A stretch of 64,000 nt of DNA from Clostridium gelidum (lineage in GTDB: Bacteria; Bacillota; Clostridia; Clostridiales; Clostridiaceae), in contig NZ_AP024849.1 in NCBI RefSeq assembly GCF_019977655.1, positions 2,141,001 through 2,205,000 of the forward strand, in the 5' to 3' direction. A program made the position numbers and the translations under genes. Positions 16,717 to 26,291 of the stretch are shown here, piece by piece. The notes under the pieces were generated by a model. That model did no database searches. It saw nothing but the letters and a program-made list of their open reading frames with translations, and had not been told where the DNA came from. The number at the start of each line of letters is the position of its first letter. Position 1 is the stretch's first letter.

Positions 16717-18546
16717 ATGAAGAAAGTTAAAAAGGATGATGAATTTATTAGGCAAGCAATGTGGGACGTATATAAGCATAAGTGTTTTTACACTAATAAT
16801 CCCCTAGAATATAAAGACATGGAACTTGATCATATAATTCCAGCAAGCTATAAAAATCGAAAAGATGATTTAAAAAGAGTTATTGAAGAGTGTGCGCTTG
16901 ATGCAGATTTTGAATTAGATAGCCTTTTTAATCTTGTGCCTACAAGTAAATATGAGAATAGACGAAAGAGTGATAAGGAATTAGATTTAAATGCTAGGCT
17001 GCATTATCTTCGATTGGTAAGAGATAATGTTTCAAAAATAGAACAAAGAATAGAAAAACTAAAAAAAACAAGAAACTATGAAAAAAATATATCAATGGTA
17101 AAAGCTCATTTTGATGAAGAAAATGATAAGAAAAAAAGAGAAGAAATACTAGAGAATATTATTAACTTTGTATCTAATGAGAATATAGATTTTGAAGATG
17201 TTGAAGAAGTTTATGAAATAGATAATGAGCCGATCTATAAGAAATATGTAAAGCGAATTGGTTTAGAGGCTATTATGCCTAAATACAACAATACTGAAAC
17301 AAGATGTATAATCTACCTTAAAACACTAAAAGTTAGAGGATGTATGGTATTACTAGATAATAAGACAATAGTAACAGAGCTATTTAGTGGATTGTATACT
17401 GATCCTAAATATGGTACAAGAGCATTTGTTGAATTTGAAAAAGGTATTGAAGGAAATGAAGATACAAGAAGTTTAGACAATGCTGTTATTCATATAGGGA
17501 ATAATAAATTGAAATTGTCAAGTGAAGATATATATACATTCTGCCAAGTTATAGATTCGTATGCAGAGAAGTATATAGAATTTATTAATAATATAGAGAA
17601 TATATTAATGACACACAAATTTCCAATCTCAAAAAGGCGGAATAATTACAAGCTAATTACATTAACTAATGAACAATGGAGACAACTAGTGAATTTTGCA
17701 TTTAAACATGATGTTGATAGAGGCAATTCGAAATGGCATATCTTTGATAGAAATGGATTCTATATAAAAGTATATACAGATAAAAAACATGATAAATATA
17801 ACGTTGGTTATCATGCATTTTTTAATTCTGAATTTGATGAAGATATTGTTTTGTACTCTGAGTTAGCAGCGAAAGATAAAACTATTACATGGGAGTTTGT
17901 AGAGGATCTAGATAATAGAGGAATGGATTGTATTGGTGAAAGAGAAAATTGGAATGCAGAAATTGCTTATAGATGGCTTACTGAAGAACTAATGCCTAAG
18001 GTATTAGCTAAAAAGAATAGGTTAAGCTTTTTTAAGAAAAAAAGCAATGAAATATATGAAATGTTTAGAAATAGAAAATTTGAATTTATAAGGTATTTAA
18101 CAGAGAAAAAAGTTAAATCAATTGAAGATTTAGGCGATGTAGTAAATCAATTGCAAGTACATTATTACAGTCATCCCCATAATAAGTATAGAATTAGTAA
18201 AAATGATTTTGAAAAAATTTTCAACTCAATATTGCTATGTATAAATAAATCGGAAAAAGTTGATATATATTACATATGTGATAAGCTAGGTTTTAATCAA
18301 GTCAAAACAACTAATGAGCTTATTGTAGAAATAGAAGCGCATATAAATAATATAAAAGAAAAAACAGTTGTTGGATTTGATATAGATATTTTATTTAGAG
18401 GTTTAAAAATTGCTCTTGAATGTAAAAAAATAAGTACAACAATAGAAGAAATTAAATCTATAAGAAAAAATATTGATTATTTTATTGTGATTCATGATAG
18501 AGAAGTGCTATTAGAGAAATATGCAATTGATTTTGTAAATAACTAA
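16717..18546 (+). CDS. HNH endonuclease-domain protein with large unknown C-terminal region
   Basis: The start is taken as ATG 16717 after GAGGTG; an in-frame GTG lies at 16711. The 609-residue protein begins with an HNH nuclease module: CFYTNNPLEYKDMELDHIIP (Asp38-His39), then FNLVPTSKYENRRKS. The remaining 500 residues are unassigned; they include a helical linker (90-150), a mixed middle region and a conserved-looking stretch SKWHIFDRNGFYIKVY then WHIF-type aromatics. It has no ATPase partner and stands alone between Kiwa and a Septu-like pair. By position it is a candidate single-gene defence nuclease, with the C-terminal region as possible sensor; this is inference. Confidence 0.65.
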   Translation: MKKVKKDDEFIRQAMWDVYKHKCFYTNNPLEYKDMELDHIIPASYKNRKDDLKRVIEECALDADFELDSLFNLVPTSKYENRRKSDKELDLNARLHYLRLVRDNVSKIEQRIEKLKKTRNYEKNISMVKAHFDEENDKKKREEILENIINFVSNENIDFEDVEEVYEIDNEPIYKKYVKRIGLEAIMPKYNNTETRCIIYLKTLKVRGCMVLLDNKTIVTELFSGLYTDPKYGTRAFVEFEKGIEGNEDTRSLDNAVIHIGNNKLKLSSEDIYTFCQVIDSYAEKYIEFINNIENILMTHKFPISKRRNNYKLITLTNEQWRQLVNFAFKHDVDRGNSKWHIFDRNGFYIKVYTDKKHDKYNVGYHAFFNSEFDEDIVLYSELAAKDKTITWEFVEDLDNRGMDCIGERENWNAEIAYRWLTEELMPKVLAKKNRLSFFKKKSNEIYEMFRNRKFEFIRYLTEKKVKSIEDLGDVVNQLQVHYYSHPHNKYRISKNDFEKIFNSILLCINKSEKVDIYYICDKLGFNQVKTTNELIVEIEAHINNIKEKTVVGFDIDILFRGLKIALECKKISTTIEEIKSIRKNIDYFIVIHDREVLLEKYAIDFVNN

Positions 18547-18645
18547 ATATAAGTGTTTATAAATTATTATAATTACATGTCAGGTTAGATAAATAGCTAC
18601 TTGAATTATATGGTGAATTATAGCGATTATTTTTATTTAGAACTT

Positions 18646-18667
18646 GTGTGGGAAAAGTGTGGGAAAA
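18646..18667. repeat. Perfect 11-bp tandem duplication
   Basis: GTGTGGGAAAA occurs twice, head to tail, in the gap before the Septu-like operon. It could be a regulatory site or a scar. Confidence 0.6.
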
Positions 18668-18806
18668 TAAATTTGCTAATATACATTTCTCACTTAGTAA
18701 ATGATTAATTAAGAATAATTTATATGAATATCTATTTAAATACAATTAGATTATAATTTGTAATATAATATAATAAAATAAAATGAGAATAGGGAGAAAT
18801 TATAGA

Positions 18807-21032
18807 ATGCAATTATTATACTTATGGATAAATGATTATAAATGTTTTAACAAAAGAGGATTTAATTTTAGTTCGAAACATAGATTTGAATATGATTATG
18901 AATCAAATATTATTACTTATACACAGAACGAGGATTACATAGAAGGTTTTTTTAATAGAGATAATTCAAATGAAGAAAGATTAACTGAATTGACTGCAGT
19001 TGTTGGAAAAAATGGAGCAGGAAAAAGCACTTTATTAGAAATAATTTTTAAAAATATTGCTCAAGTAAATTTGGAAAACAAATTCGAAGGAATAGCTTGT
19101 TTTCTAGAAAACGAGAATATTACGATTTATTATACTATGGATTCAAAACAAAGCGAGACAGTATATTTAAATATAGAAAAAAAACATATTAAATATTTTA
19201 ATAATTATGATGTAGAGTATTATTTAGTAGAAGATAATAATAAAAGGTTATATTGGATAAACCATTGGGAGTGTTTTTACGGAGAAAATGGAATATATCA
19301 ATTAAATAATTATGATTTAAAAAATAGTTGTTTTATATATCATTCTAACATATTTGAAGAAGCGCATTATGAAAACATAAGAGGTTCTATAAAAGATATA
19401 TCAACTAAAGGTCTAATTCGAAGTGATGCATATAAGAAATTATCAAATCATTCTATAGATGTATCAGCAGTTGATCCTAATGTAGTTTTTTTTCATGAAG
19501 ATTTTTATAGACAAATACAATTTATATATGATTATAGTAATAGTGATAAATATATATCTTTTGATTTGCCCAAAGAAGTAAATGTAAGCTTTTCAGATTT
19601 AAGGCCGGTATTAGAGAGACTTTATAATAAAATTGATGTAAATAATTTTAGAGATGATTTTATTTTAAATGCTGACAATAAAATTAACGAATTAGCAGAA
19701 AAAGAAAAAATAGAAGTTAATTTGGCTAAAAATATATGGAAAGTTGATAATTTCTTTGAAAAATTAATAGATGATAAATCAAGAATACAAGGACAAGAAG
19801 AAGTATATGCTAAGAAAAAATTCGGAGTCAATTTAATTAAAGGCATATTTACTGAGTTTATGAGTAGGATTATCCAAAGTACAGATGGTGGAAATCAAGA
19901 TGAGCAATATAAGATGGTTAGTATAAATATAAAAGAAGGAATTCTTAAAGAATTTGGAAAAAGGCAAATACAAAGAAACATAAAAGAAATAAATAATACT
20001 TATGAGATATTTGATGTAATGTATAATTTTTGTGGTCGGATTTTAGCCGAAGTTAGTAGGATGAAAATATTGTCAATTGAGCAAGGGGAAATTAAAGCTT
20101 ATATGAAATGTATATCCAATTTTAATAAATGGCTAAAGTTAGATATGGAGAAGTACATGAAATATAATCATAAATATAATCATTTTATTATAAAAATTAA
20201 TAAGAAGAGTGAAAATGAAGAATTCAAATATATATCTAATCAATTGAGTCTTAAGGAATTTTATAAATCATATAGAGATACAGCAAAGAGCTTTAATTAT
20301 TTAGAATTCTCATGGGGAGTAAGTAGTGGAGAAAATAATTTAATAAGTTTATTTGCTAGATTTTATTCACTTATAGATGGACAAACAAGAAGAGTTAAAG
20401 AAAGAGATACAATAGATGATTTAATTATATTGATAGATGAGGCAGATATTACATTTCATCCAGAATGGCAACAAAAGTATATTAAATCATTACTTGATTT
20501 TTTACATGATATATATGCTAATTATAGAATGCAACTAATTATAACAACTCATTCACCAATTATGCTTTCAGATATTCCTAAAAGTAATGTTATTTTTCTT
20601 CCAGAAGCTGAAAATAACAATAATGATAAAGAGAACAACGATACATTTGGATCAAATATCTATGATCTTTATAGAAGTGGGTTTTATCTAGAAGGAAGTA
20701 ATTTCGGTATTATAGGTAAATTTGCATTAGAGAAAATAAAAAAAACTGAGGAAAAATTAAATGAAATATTAAATGGAAATAACAGTTTTACAATTGAGGA
20801 TAAAAAGGAAGAATTAAAAAAATGCAGAAAGTTAATAAATATTATAGGAGAAAAATTTATAAAAGGACTTTTGCAGGAAAAATATGACCAAGCATTAAGT
20901 AAATTATATATGAATAGCGATAAAAAAAGCGATAGCCCCAAATTGGATGAACTTAAAAATGAATTTGAGAGATTATCTATTGAAGATCAAAAATCATTAA
21001 TTAAATATATAATTCAAAGAAATGAGAGATAA
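18807..21032 (+). CDS. Septu-like AAA/SMC-type ATPase (PtuA-like)
   Basis: I prefer the ATG at 18807, which follows GGGAGA, over 18783, which has no site. The 741-residue protein has Walker A GKNGAGKS at 67-74, a long central region partly coiled coil, the signature SWGVSSGENN, Walker B LIILIDEADITFHPEWQ near residue 541 and the H-loop TTHSPIML near 581. This is the RecF/SMC-like ATPase class typical of PtuA. A 120-residue lysine-rich helical tail follows the ATPase core. An HNH gene follows 13 bases later, giving the ATPase plus HNH pair of Septu. The protein is larger than many PtuA proteins, so a Septu subtype or related system is possible. Confidence 0.75.
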   Translation: MQLLYLWINDYKCFNKRGFNFSSKHRFEYDYESNIITYTQNEDYIEGFFNRDNSNEERLTELTAVVGKNGAGKSTLLEIIFKNIAQVNLENKFEGIACFLENENITIYYTMDSKQSETVYLNIEKKHIKYFNNYDVEYYLVEDNNKRLYWINHWECFYGENGIYQLNNYDLKNSCFIYHSNIFEEAHYENIRGSIKDISTKGLIRSDAYKKLSNHSIDVSAVDPNVVFFHEDFYRQIQFIYDYSNSDKYISFDLPKEVNVSFSDLRPVLERLYNKIDVNNFRDDFILNADNKINELAEKEKIEVNLAKNIWKVDNFFEKLIDDKSRIQGQEEVYAKKKFGVNLIKGIFTEFMSRIIQSTDGGNQDEQYKMVSINIKEGILKEFGKRQIQRNIKEINNTYEIFDVMYNFCGRILAEVSRMKILSIEQGEIKAYMKCISNFNKWLKLDMEKYMKYNHKYNHFIIKINKKSENEEFKYISNQLSLKEFYKSYRDTAKSFNYLEFSWGVSSGENNLISLFARFYSLIDGQTRRVKERDTIDDLIILIDEADITFHPEWQQKYIKSLLDFLHDIYANYRMQLIITTHSPIMLSDIPKSNVIFLPEAENNNNDKENNDTFGSNIYDLYRSGFYLEGSNFGIIGKFALEKIKKTEEKLNEILNGNNSFTIEDKKEELKKCRKLINIIGEKFIKGLLQEKYDQALSKLYMNSDKKSDSPKLDELKNEFERLSIEDQKSLIKYIIQRNER

Positions 21033-21045
21033 TGGGGATGAGTTT

Positions 21046-22380
21046 ATGATACAGTTGAATTTAACAGAAGAAACTAAGAAATTACATAAAAATTATTTTG
21101 AAAAATTTATAAAGCCCAAATTAATAGATTGGAATGTTGCATTTATAAAAGAGGATTTAGATGACTTCAATCAAAAGAATGGAAAAAAGTATAAATTGGA
21201 TACAATTCAACAGAAACATAATGAATTCATAGACCTATGTTTGAAGAAGTGGAAGACTATTGCAATAGGTAATGTAAAAGAGTTAAAAGATTTTCATGAT
21301 GAAATTAGTAATGAGATTAAGGCTTTGATAGAATATAAATTTACGTTTTATGAGCGAGATAACAGAAATCAAATAAAAGAAAAAGGTGAACATAAAATTT
21401 ATAGAAAATTATTATTTAACAAATTTGGCTACAATGAATTTATTAACTGTAGCCTTGTAAATACTATAATAGAATATGGAAAAGAAAAGGGGAGAATTAA
21501 AGCAAAGAGCGATGGAAAGAGATTTGTTATTAAAGAACAGGAACGAGTAGTACATGATAGTATGATTAATCTTTTGAAAAGTATTTTTCCACAGCAATCA
21601 TCTGAAATTATTTCAGAGTTAGATAAAGAATTGGACATCGATATTTTCAAAAACAAGTTAGAAAAGTTAGGTGAAGTGTTAGATTTAGAGATAACGCTAA
21701 ATAACTTTAAGAGTAAAACGTTTTTGGGAATATGGAATGCATATATGTTTGTTTTAATTAGTGGTATAAGAGTATGTCCATATTGCAATAGGCATTATAT
21801 TACTCCCATATATACTTCTATGTCACAAATAAGAGGCGAACTTGATCATTTTTTTCCTAAATATAAATATCCGTATTTTTCGATGTCTGCATACAATTTA
21901 ATACCTGTATGTCATATATGCAATTCATCTTTAAAAGGTAAGAAAGAATTTTTACTTGACGATTTAAATCCGTATGAAGAAAGTTTTGATAGCTATGCAC
22001 AGTTTTCAGCAATAATAGAAGTGGACAAACCAATAGAAATAAAAATAAATAAAATCCATGACAAGGTGGAGAATTATTTAAAAATGTTTAAATTAGAACT
22101 TCAGTATAATTATCATATAAATCAAGTGAATGAATTAATTCATAAAAAAATAGCGTATTCAGATAAACATATAGATGACATATTAAAAGACAGATTTAAA
22201 AATTCAGAAGTTACAGAGGACTCGTTAAAAGAATTTTTAATTGGATATACAAAGGATAGATCAAAAATTAATGATGAACCTCTTGCTAAATTTAGGAGAG
22301 ATATTGTAAAACAATTAAAGTTTTTAGATGATTCAGATACTGATTTAATTGAACAATTAAAAAAAATAGTATTGAAATAA
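21046..22380 (+). CDS. Septu-like HNH endonuclease (PtuB-like)
   Basis: The start at 21046 follows GGGGATGAG; an ATG at 21022 would overlap the ATPase gene. The 444-residue protein has a helical N-terminal half and an HNH nuclease module: CPYCNR (244-249), ELDHFFPKYKYPYFSMSAYN (265-284) and NLIPVCHICN (284-293). The four cysteines form a zinc-stabilised HNH. With the preceding ATPase it should nick or degrade DNA when triggered by phage infection. The operon closes with a terminator at 22446. Confidence 0.78.
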   Translation: MIQLNLTEETKKLHKNYFEKFIKPKLIDWNVAFIKEDLDDFNQKNGKKYKLDTIQQKHNEFIDLCLKKWKTIAIGNVKELKDFHDEISNEIKALIEYKFTFYERDNRNQIKEKGEHKIYRKLLFNKFGYNEFINCSLVNTIIEYGKEKGRIKAKSDGKRFVIKEQERVVHDSMINLLKSIFPQQSSEIISELDKELDIDIFKNKLEKLGEVLDLEITLNNFKSKTFLGIWNAYMFVLISGIRVCPYCNRHYITPIYTSMSQIRGELDHFFPKYKYPYFSMSAYNLIPVCHICNSSLKGKKEFLLDDLNPYEESFDSYAQFSAIIEVDKPIEIKINKIHDKVENYLKMFKLELQYNYHINQVNELIHKKIAYSDKHIDDILKDRFKNSEVTEDSLKEFLIGYTKDRSKINDEPLAKFRRDIVKQLKFLDDSDTDLIEQLKKIVLK

Positions 22381-22445
22381 ATGTATAGAGTGAAATCATG
22401 CTTGCTACAGCATAAAGGGAGTATTTATTATTATCATTGAAGTTT

Positions 22446-22475
22446 AATAGGTGGAAGTTTTCTACCTATTTTTTT
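22446..22475 (+). terminator. Terminator of the Septu-like operon
   Basis: AATAGGTGGAAG and CTACCTATT form a stem with one G-T pair, followed by seven T. Confidence 0.8.
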
Positions 22476-22483
22476 GATATTTA

Positions 22484-22570
22484 AGCAACTTCAGTCGCAA
22501 GCTTCTTCCGCACCAACTTTGAGTACCAGTAAATTGCCAAGTACAAGCATCTCGCTATTAGCGTACTTTC
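22484..22570. repeat. Divergent copy of the dispersed AGCAACTT repeat family
   Basis: It starts AGCAACTTCAGTCGCAAGC, contains GAGTACC and AAGTACAAGCAT, and ends in the small hairpin CTCGCTATTAGCG. It shares the order of blocks with the copy at 28593-28690 but is poorly conserved. Confidence 0.45.
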
Positions 22571-22607
22571 TATAAAAAAATGCGAATTAGTTTAACTATG
22601 TGTTTTT

Positions 22608-23250
22608 TTATCGTCCCGGTAACTTCCAATTTCTAATTCCTTTGTTAAATCTTTGAGGATGTAGTTGTATAGCCGACTCATAGACTTTAGTTCTATGCGC
22701 CATTATTGTATTGTCTTCGCCATTATGTCTGCTGTTTGGTGTTAAGAAATTTAATCCACTGTTATAATGCTTATTATTAAACCAATCCACAAATTTTGAT
22801 ACCCATTCTCTTGCCTCATCTATTGTTTTAAAGCCATCCTGTGGATAATTAGATCTGTATTTCAAAGTTCTAAATTGAGCTTCTGAAAATGGGTTGTCAT
22901 TGCTTACTCTAGGTCTAGAGTATGATGATAATACTCCCAGAACCTCTAATTTCGCTTTTAATGTATAAGACTTCATAGGAGCTCCGTTATCAGAATGGAG
23001 TACTAGCGGTTTATCTCTAATTTTTTTCAATTACTATTGCTCTTTCAATGAGATCACCAGCTAATTCACCGCTTTCTTCTGGCCAAATTTCAAATCCTAC
23101 AAATTTTCTACTATAAATATCAATAATCATGTACAGTTTATAATAGATACCGCTAGTAAAAGTGTTTAAATATGTAATATCCCAGGTCCAAACTTGATTA
23201 GGTCCATCTGCAATAAATGTTGTAGGATGATTCTTCTTTGTAGGTACCAT
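22608..23250 (-). pseudogene. IS3-type transposase fragment (DDE integrase core), frameshifted
   Basis: Two overlapping frames, 23250-23017 and 23030-22608, read one continuous rve integrase domain: NQVWTWDITYLNTF with the first Asp, then LHSDNGAPMKS with the second Asp, then NDNPFSEAQFRTLKY with the Glu. A frameshift near 23020 separates them. The N-terminal part with the helix-turn-helix and orfA is absent, and no terminal inverted repeats were identified. The element should be inactive. It abuts a DUF262 gene remnant on the other strand. Confidence 0.8.
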
Positions 23251-23252
23251 AT

Positions 23253-23567
23253 GAATTAATGGAAACTGATGACAAAGAACATGTCGCTATTGTTTTTGAA
23301 AGAATAAATCGTGCGGGTGTAAAATTAGATTCTTTTCAATTATTATCTGTGTGGAGTTGGAGCATGGATTTTGATTTGCAGGATGAATTAAATTCATTAT
23401 CATATGAACTTGAAAATTTTGAATTTTGAGATTTAATGGAATAACAGGAATTATTATCAAAATATTTTAATGGTTATATTTTAAATGATACCTCAACAGC
23501 CGTGATATTAAATTTAGACGAAACAAAAGTAAGAGAAAATTTCGAACAAATTAAATTTTTAAATTAG
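23253..23567 (+). pseudogene. DUF262 (GmrSD-type) remnant
   Basis: Open text without a start reads ELMETDDKEHVAIVFERINR then AGVKLDSFQLLSVWSWSMDF and stops after ENFEF. The next part, LSKYFNGYILNDTSTAVILN, continues to a stop at 23567 after a break. The FERINRAG...LDSFQLLS pattern is typical of DUF262 proteins, found in GmrSD-type modification-dependent restriction and related systems. Only an internal slice survives next to the IS3-type relic, so the gene was destroyed. Confidence 0.65.
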
Positions 23568-23969
23568 GTCTTGATAAGGGTGTAGTTGGGTACTTTTTAA
23601 AATAATTGGATTGATAACAGTTAAATTAAGTGGTAATTCTAAGCTATAAATGAGCAAATTTACTAACATTTATTTATATTACAAGTAAAATCAATGGTTT
23701 AGGCATTGTCTATACTAAGTGAACTCTAAATTTTAAAGACATCATAAGTACTAAATTTACCGTGTTGTTAATTAATGGATGCAAAAATACTCATTTATAG
23801 TTCTAAGAAAATAATAGGAGATAATTAGGAAAAATAAAGAATAATATGTAAAATTGTGGTATGATGAGGATAGACTATCTATGAATGATAGTGTGTTTTG
23901 AATATATTTATAATGTATAAAATTGGAAGATGAGATTCATTAAAAGTTAAATTAATAGGGGGATGTTGA
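23568..23969. other. Spacer upstream of the OLD gene with inverted repeats
   Basis: GCTATAAATGAG near 23641 is the reverse complement of CTCATTTATAG near 23788, about 140 bases apart. A small hairpin ACTATC/GATAGT lies near 23874-23892, downstream of a possible -10 box TATGAT. The OLD gene's ribosome-binding site is AGGGGGATG. No gene seen. Confidence 0.4.
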
Positions 23970-25955
23970 ATGAGAATATCCAAAATTCATATTGAGAACT
24001 TTAGATCGATTAAAAAACAAACTATAGAAGATATAAAAAATGCATTGATTTTAATTGGAAAAAACAATGCAGGCAAGAGTGCAATAATAAATGCGATTAG
24101 AGCTTTTTATGGAGATTTAGCTTTAGCTGAAAATGATTTTTATAAAGGTTCAGCAAGTCTAGAAATTGAAATCTCTTTTAGTTTATCTGATGACTATTTA
24201 AAAACTATGTTTTATGATAGCAAAGTAGGTTTTCTTAAAGTACCATCCTCAGCAGCTGAATATAATAAAGTAAAGAATGATACTATTTGGGCAGAAAAAG
24301 CATTTGGCGATTATAAAATAGCAAGAGAAGAAGTTGCTGTCACAAAATTAGAAGAAGATCCTACCAATAATGAAGAGTTTCAAAAAATATGGATGAAAAC
24401 TTTAAAAGAAAAATACTTCATTATCAAGAATGAAATTACTATTTGCCTAAAATCCAGTAAATATGATTGCAAAGTGAATTACTATATTAATGGCAAGGAA
24501 ACTAAAGATATAATACCAATTCTACCTAATGTAGCATTTATTGATGACGATAGAAACTTTTCGGAAGAAGCAACTGGAAAAAGCAAAACTCTTACTGCTA
24601 ATATATTTAACAATATAATGATAAATAAAATACATAATGGAAATGAATTAACATGTAAGAATTGTTTTTCAAGAGATTGTAAAATAAAATGTATGCAAAA
24701 TATTTATAGCAAAAAAATTGAAGAGTTAAGTATTAGTGAACTTGAAAAATTAGTTAATTATAAAACAGACCAACATTCGGAGCAAGTTACAAAAAGCATT
24801 ACAGAAAATTTTCAAAAAAACTATCGTTCTGATTACAAAATATCTATTCAAGCTACAAGTAGCATTGAAAAATCATTTACTCTAGCAACGAAAATATTTG
24901 ATCCTATGCTAGAAACAGAAATCGATTTAGCAAATGTTGGCGCTGGAATAAGAAGTATTTATATTTTGTCTCTACTTCAATCTTATCAAAAGATGATGGG
25001 TAAATATTGCATGTTCATAATTGAAGAACCTGAATTGTATTTACATCCTGAATTACAAAAATCAATGGCAAATACTTTATGGAGAATTTCTGAATCTAAC
25101 CAAGTGATTTTTACAACACATTCTCCTGTAATGCTAAAAGAGTTTAGTACAGATGAAGTGAGAAGTGTAAAAATAGATTTGGATAAGTACGAAACTATTA
25201 TAGAAAAAGCTGAGTTGAAAGTTATACTAAACGAGTTAGGTTATGCAAGTCAAGATATATTACATACAGATTTTATTCTCTTCTTGGAAGGAAAGGACGA
25301 TTTAGCAGCATTAAAAGAAATAATAAATAAATATTACAATGTAGATTTTAATAAAATTCTCATTATAGATACAAAATCATGTCAGAACATAGAAACCTAC
25401 GCAACGCTTAGGTTTTTAAACAAAACAACTATGAAATCTGATTTTGCTATTATTAGAGATGCAGATACAATGGATAGAGATAAAGTCAAAGAAAAGATAA
25501 TAAACCAGATGAGAGAAAATATAGAAACCACTTATTTAGATATTGTAAAGAAAAATATTTATGTTACAGAATACAGTTCAATGGAAGGATACTTTATTGA
25601 TTTAGACTTATTGATTAGCGAGAGGGCTTTTGTTACACGAGTAAGAATGGAGCAATCTTTAAAACAAGCTTTAATTAAATATAAACAAAATCATATCGAA
25701 TATTTTAATGATAAAAACGCTAAATATCCTAATTTAATTTCTAATTTTGAAACACAATATGATACCATCATTCAAAAACCACTAGAAAATATTGATTGGC
25801 TAAAGAAAAATATAAGAGGACATAATTTGTATGGATATTTATATGCTAGTAAAATACCATTATCCATTTATGTTGAAAAAGAAACTCATAATGCATTCAA
25901 AAGCATTTTAGATTTTCTTGATACAATTGAATATTTTGCTAATAGAAAAAAATAG
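23970..25955 (+). CDS. OLD-family ATP-dependent nuclease (AAA ATPase + TOPRIM) with a Cys4 insert
   Basis: The 661-residue protein starts after AGGGGGATG. Its N-terminal ABC-type ATPase has Walker A GKNNAGKS (30-37), Walker B CMFIIEEPELYLHP (about 347-360) and H-loop FTTHSPVML. The TOPRIM nuclease domain follows, with FLEGKDD (Glu440) and RDADTMD (Asp497, Asp499). Inside the ATPase lies a four-cysteine cluster C229, C232, C237, C241 that could bind zinc or an iron-sulfur cluster. OLD nucleases cut DNA and appear alone (class 1) or with a UvrD-like helicase (class 2, Gabija). No UvrD gene is adjacent, so this is class 1 or pairs with the downstream MBL gene 336 bases away. Confidence 0.85.
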   Translation: MRISKIHIENFRSIKKQTIEDIKNALILIGKNNAGKSAIINAIRAFYGDLALAENDFYKGSASLEIEISFSLSDDYLKTMFYDSKVGFLKVPSSAAEYNKVKNDTIWAEKAFGDYKIAREEVAVTKLEEDPTNNEEFQKIWMKTLKEKYFIIKNEITICLKSSKYDCKVNYYINGKETKDIIPILPNVAFIDDDRNFSEEATGKSKTLTANIFNNIMINKIHNGNELTCKNCFSRDCKIKCMQNIYSKKIEELSISELEKLVNYKTDQHSEQVTKSITENFQKNYRSDYKISIQATSSIEKSFTLATKIFDPMLETEIDLANVGAGIRSIYILSLLQSYQKMMGKYCMFIIEEPELYLHPELQKSMANTLWRISESNQVIFTTHSPVMLKEFSTDEVRSVKIDLDKYETIIEKAELKVILNELGYASQDILHTDFILFLEGKDDLAALKEIINKYYNVDFNKILIIDTKSCQNIETYATLRFLNKTTMKSDFAIIRDADTMDRDKVKEKIINQMRENIETTYLDIVKKNIYVTEYSSMEGYFIDLDLLISERAFVTRVRMEQSLKQALIKYKQNHIEYFNDKNAKYPNLISNFETQYDTIIQKPLENIDWLKKNIRGHNLYGYLYASKIPLSIYVEKETHNAFKSILDFLDTIEYFANRKK

Positions 25956-26046
25956 TCAATAAATAAATTATGCATATTAGAAACATATATATTTCTATTT
26001 AGCTAATAATTAAAACTTTATATATTATAGAAGAGAGATGAAACTT

Positions 26047-26148
26047 ATGAAAGAATTAGCAATAGATATAATTAATGAATTCTATAATAGCAACTTTGAA
26101 ACTCAGTGTCTCAGAAACACTCCAGGGGTATTTGTGAAGGAAAAATGA
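26047..26148 (+). pseudogene. Truncated gene start interrupted by a dispersed repeat
   Basis: An ATG with a good site (AGAGAGATG) begins MKELAIDIINEFYNS, then runs into the repeat copy at 26089 and stops. The 5' end of a former gene was cut by the repeat. Confidence 0.4.
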
Positions 26149-26157
26149 CTGAACTTA
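26089..26157. repeat. Dispersed palindromic repeat, class B copy
   Basis: It starts AGCAACTTTGAAACTCAGTG and ends TTTGTGAAGGAAAAATGACT then GAACTTA. Class B copies have near-inverted ends (TAGCAACTTCA and TGAACTTGCTA). Confidence 0.7.
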
Positions 26158-26225
26158 CTTTTTGTCGTCAAATTGGAGTGAAGGAAATTGAGGGAAATCA
26201 GATAGTAACATATATAGAAAGTTAA
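26158..26225 (+). pseudogene. Ghost of a DUF2075-helicase C-terminus
   Basis: The frame reads CRQIGVKEIEGNQIVTYIES before a stop. This matches the end of the DUF2075 protein at 45.1-47.1 kb (SRQIGIKEIEENG) at both protein and DNA level. A second copy of that gene once lay here. Confidence 0.5.
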
Positions 26226-26291
26226 TAAAATAATTAATAATGATGAAATTATTCTATTTCAAAAGAAAATGTGAAAGTGAGATAAAAAAGC

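Noticed and set aside
22608..23250. Two separate transposase genes
   Set aside because: The two frames are consecutive parts of one integrase domain split by a frameshift near 23020.
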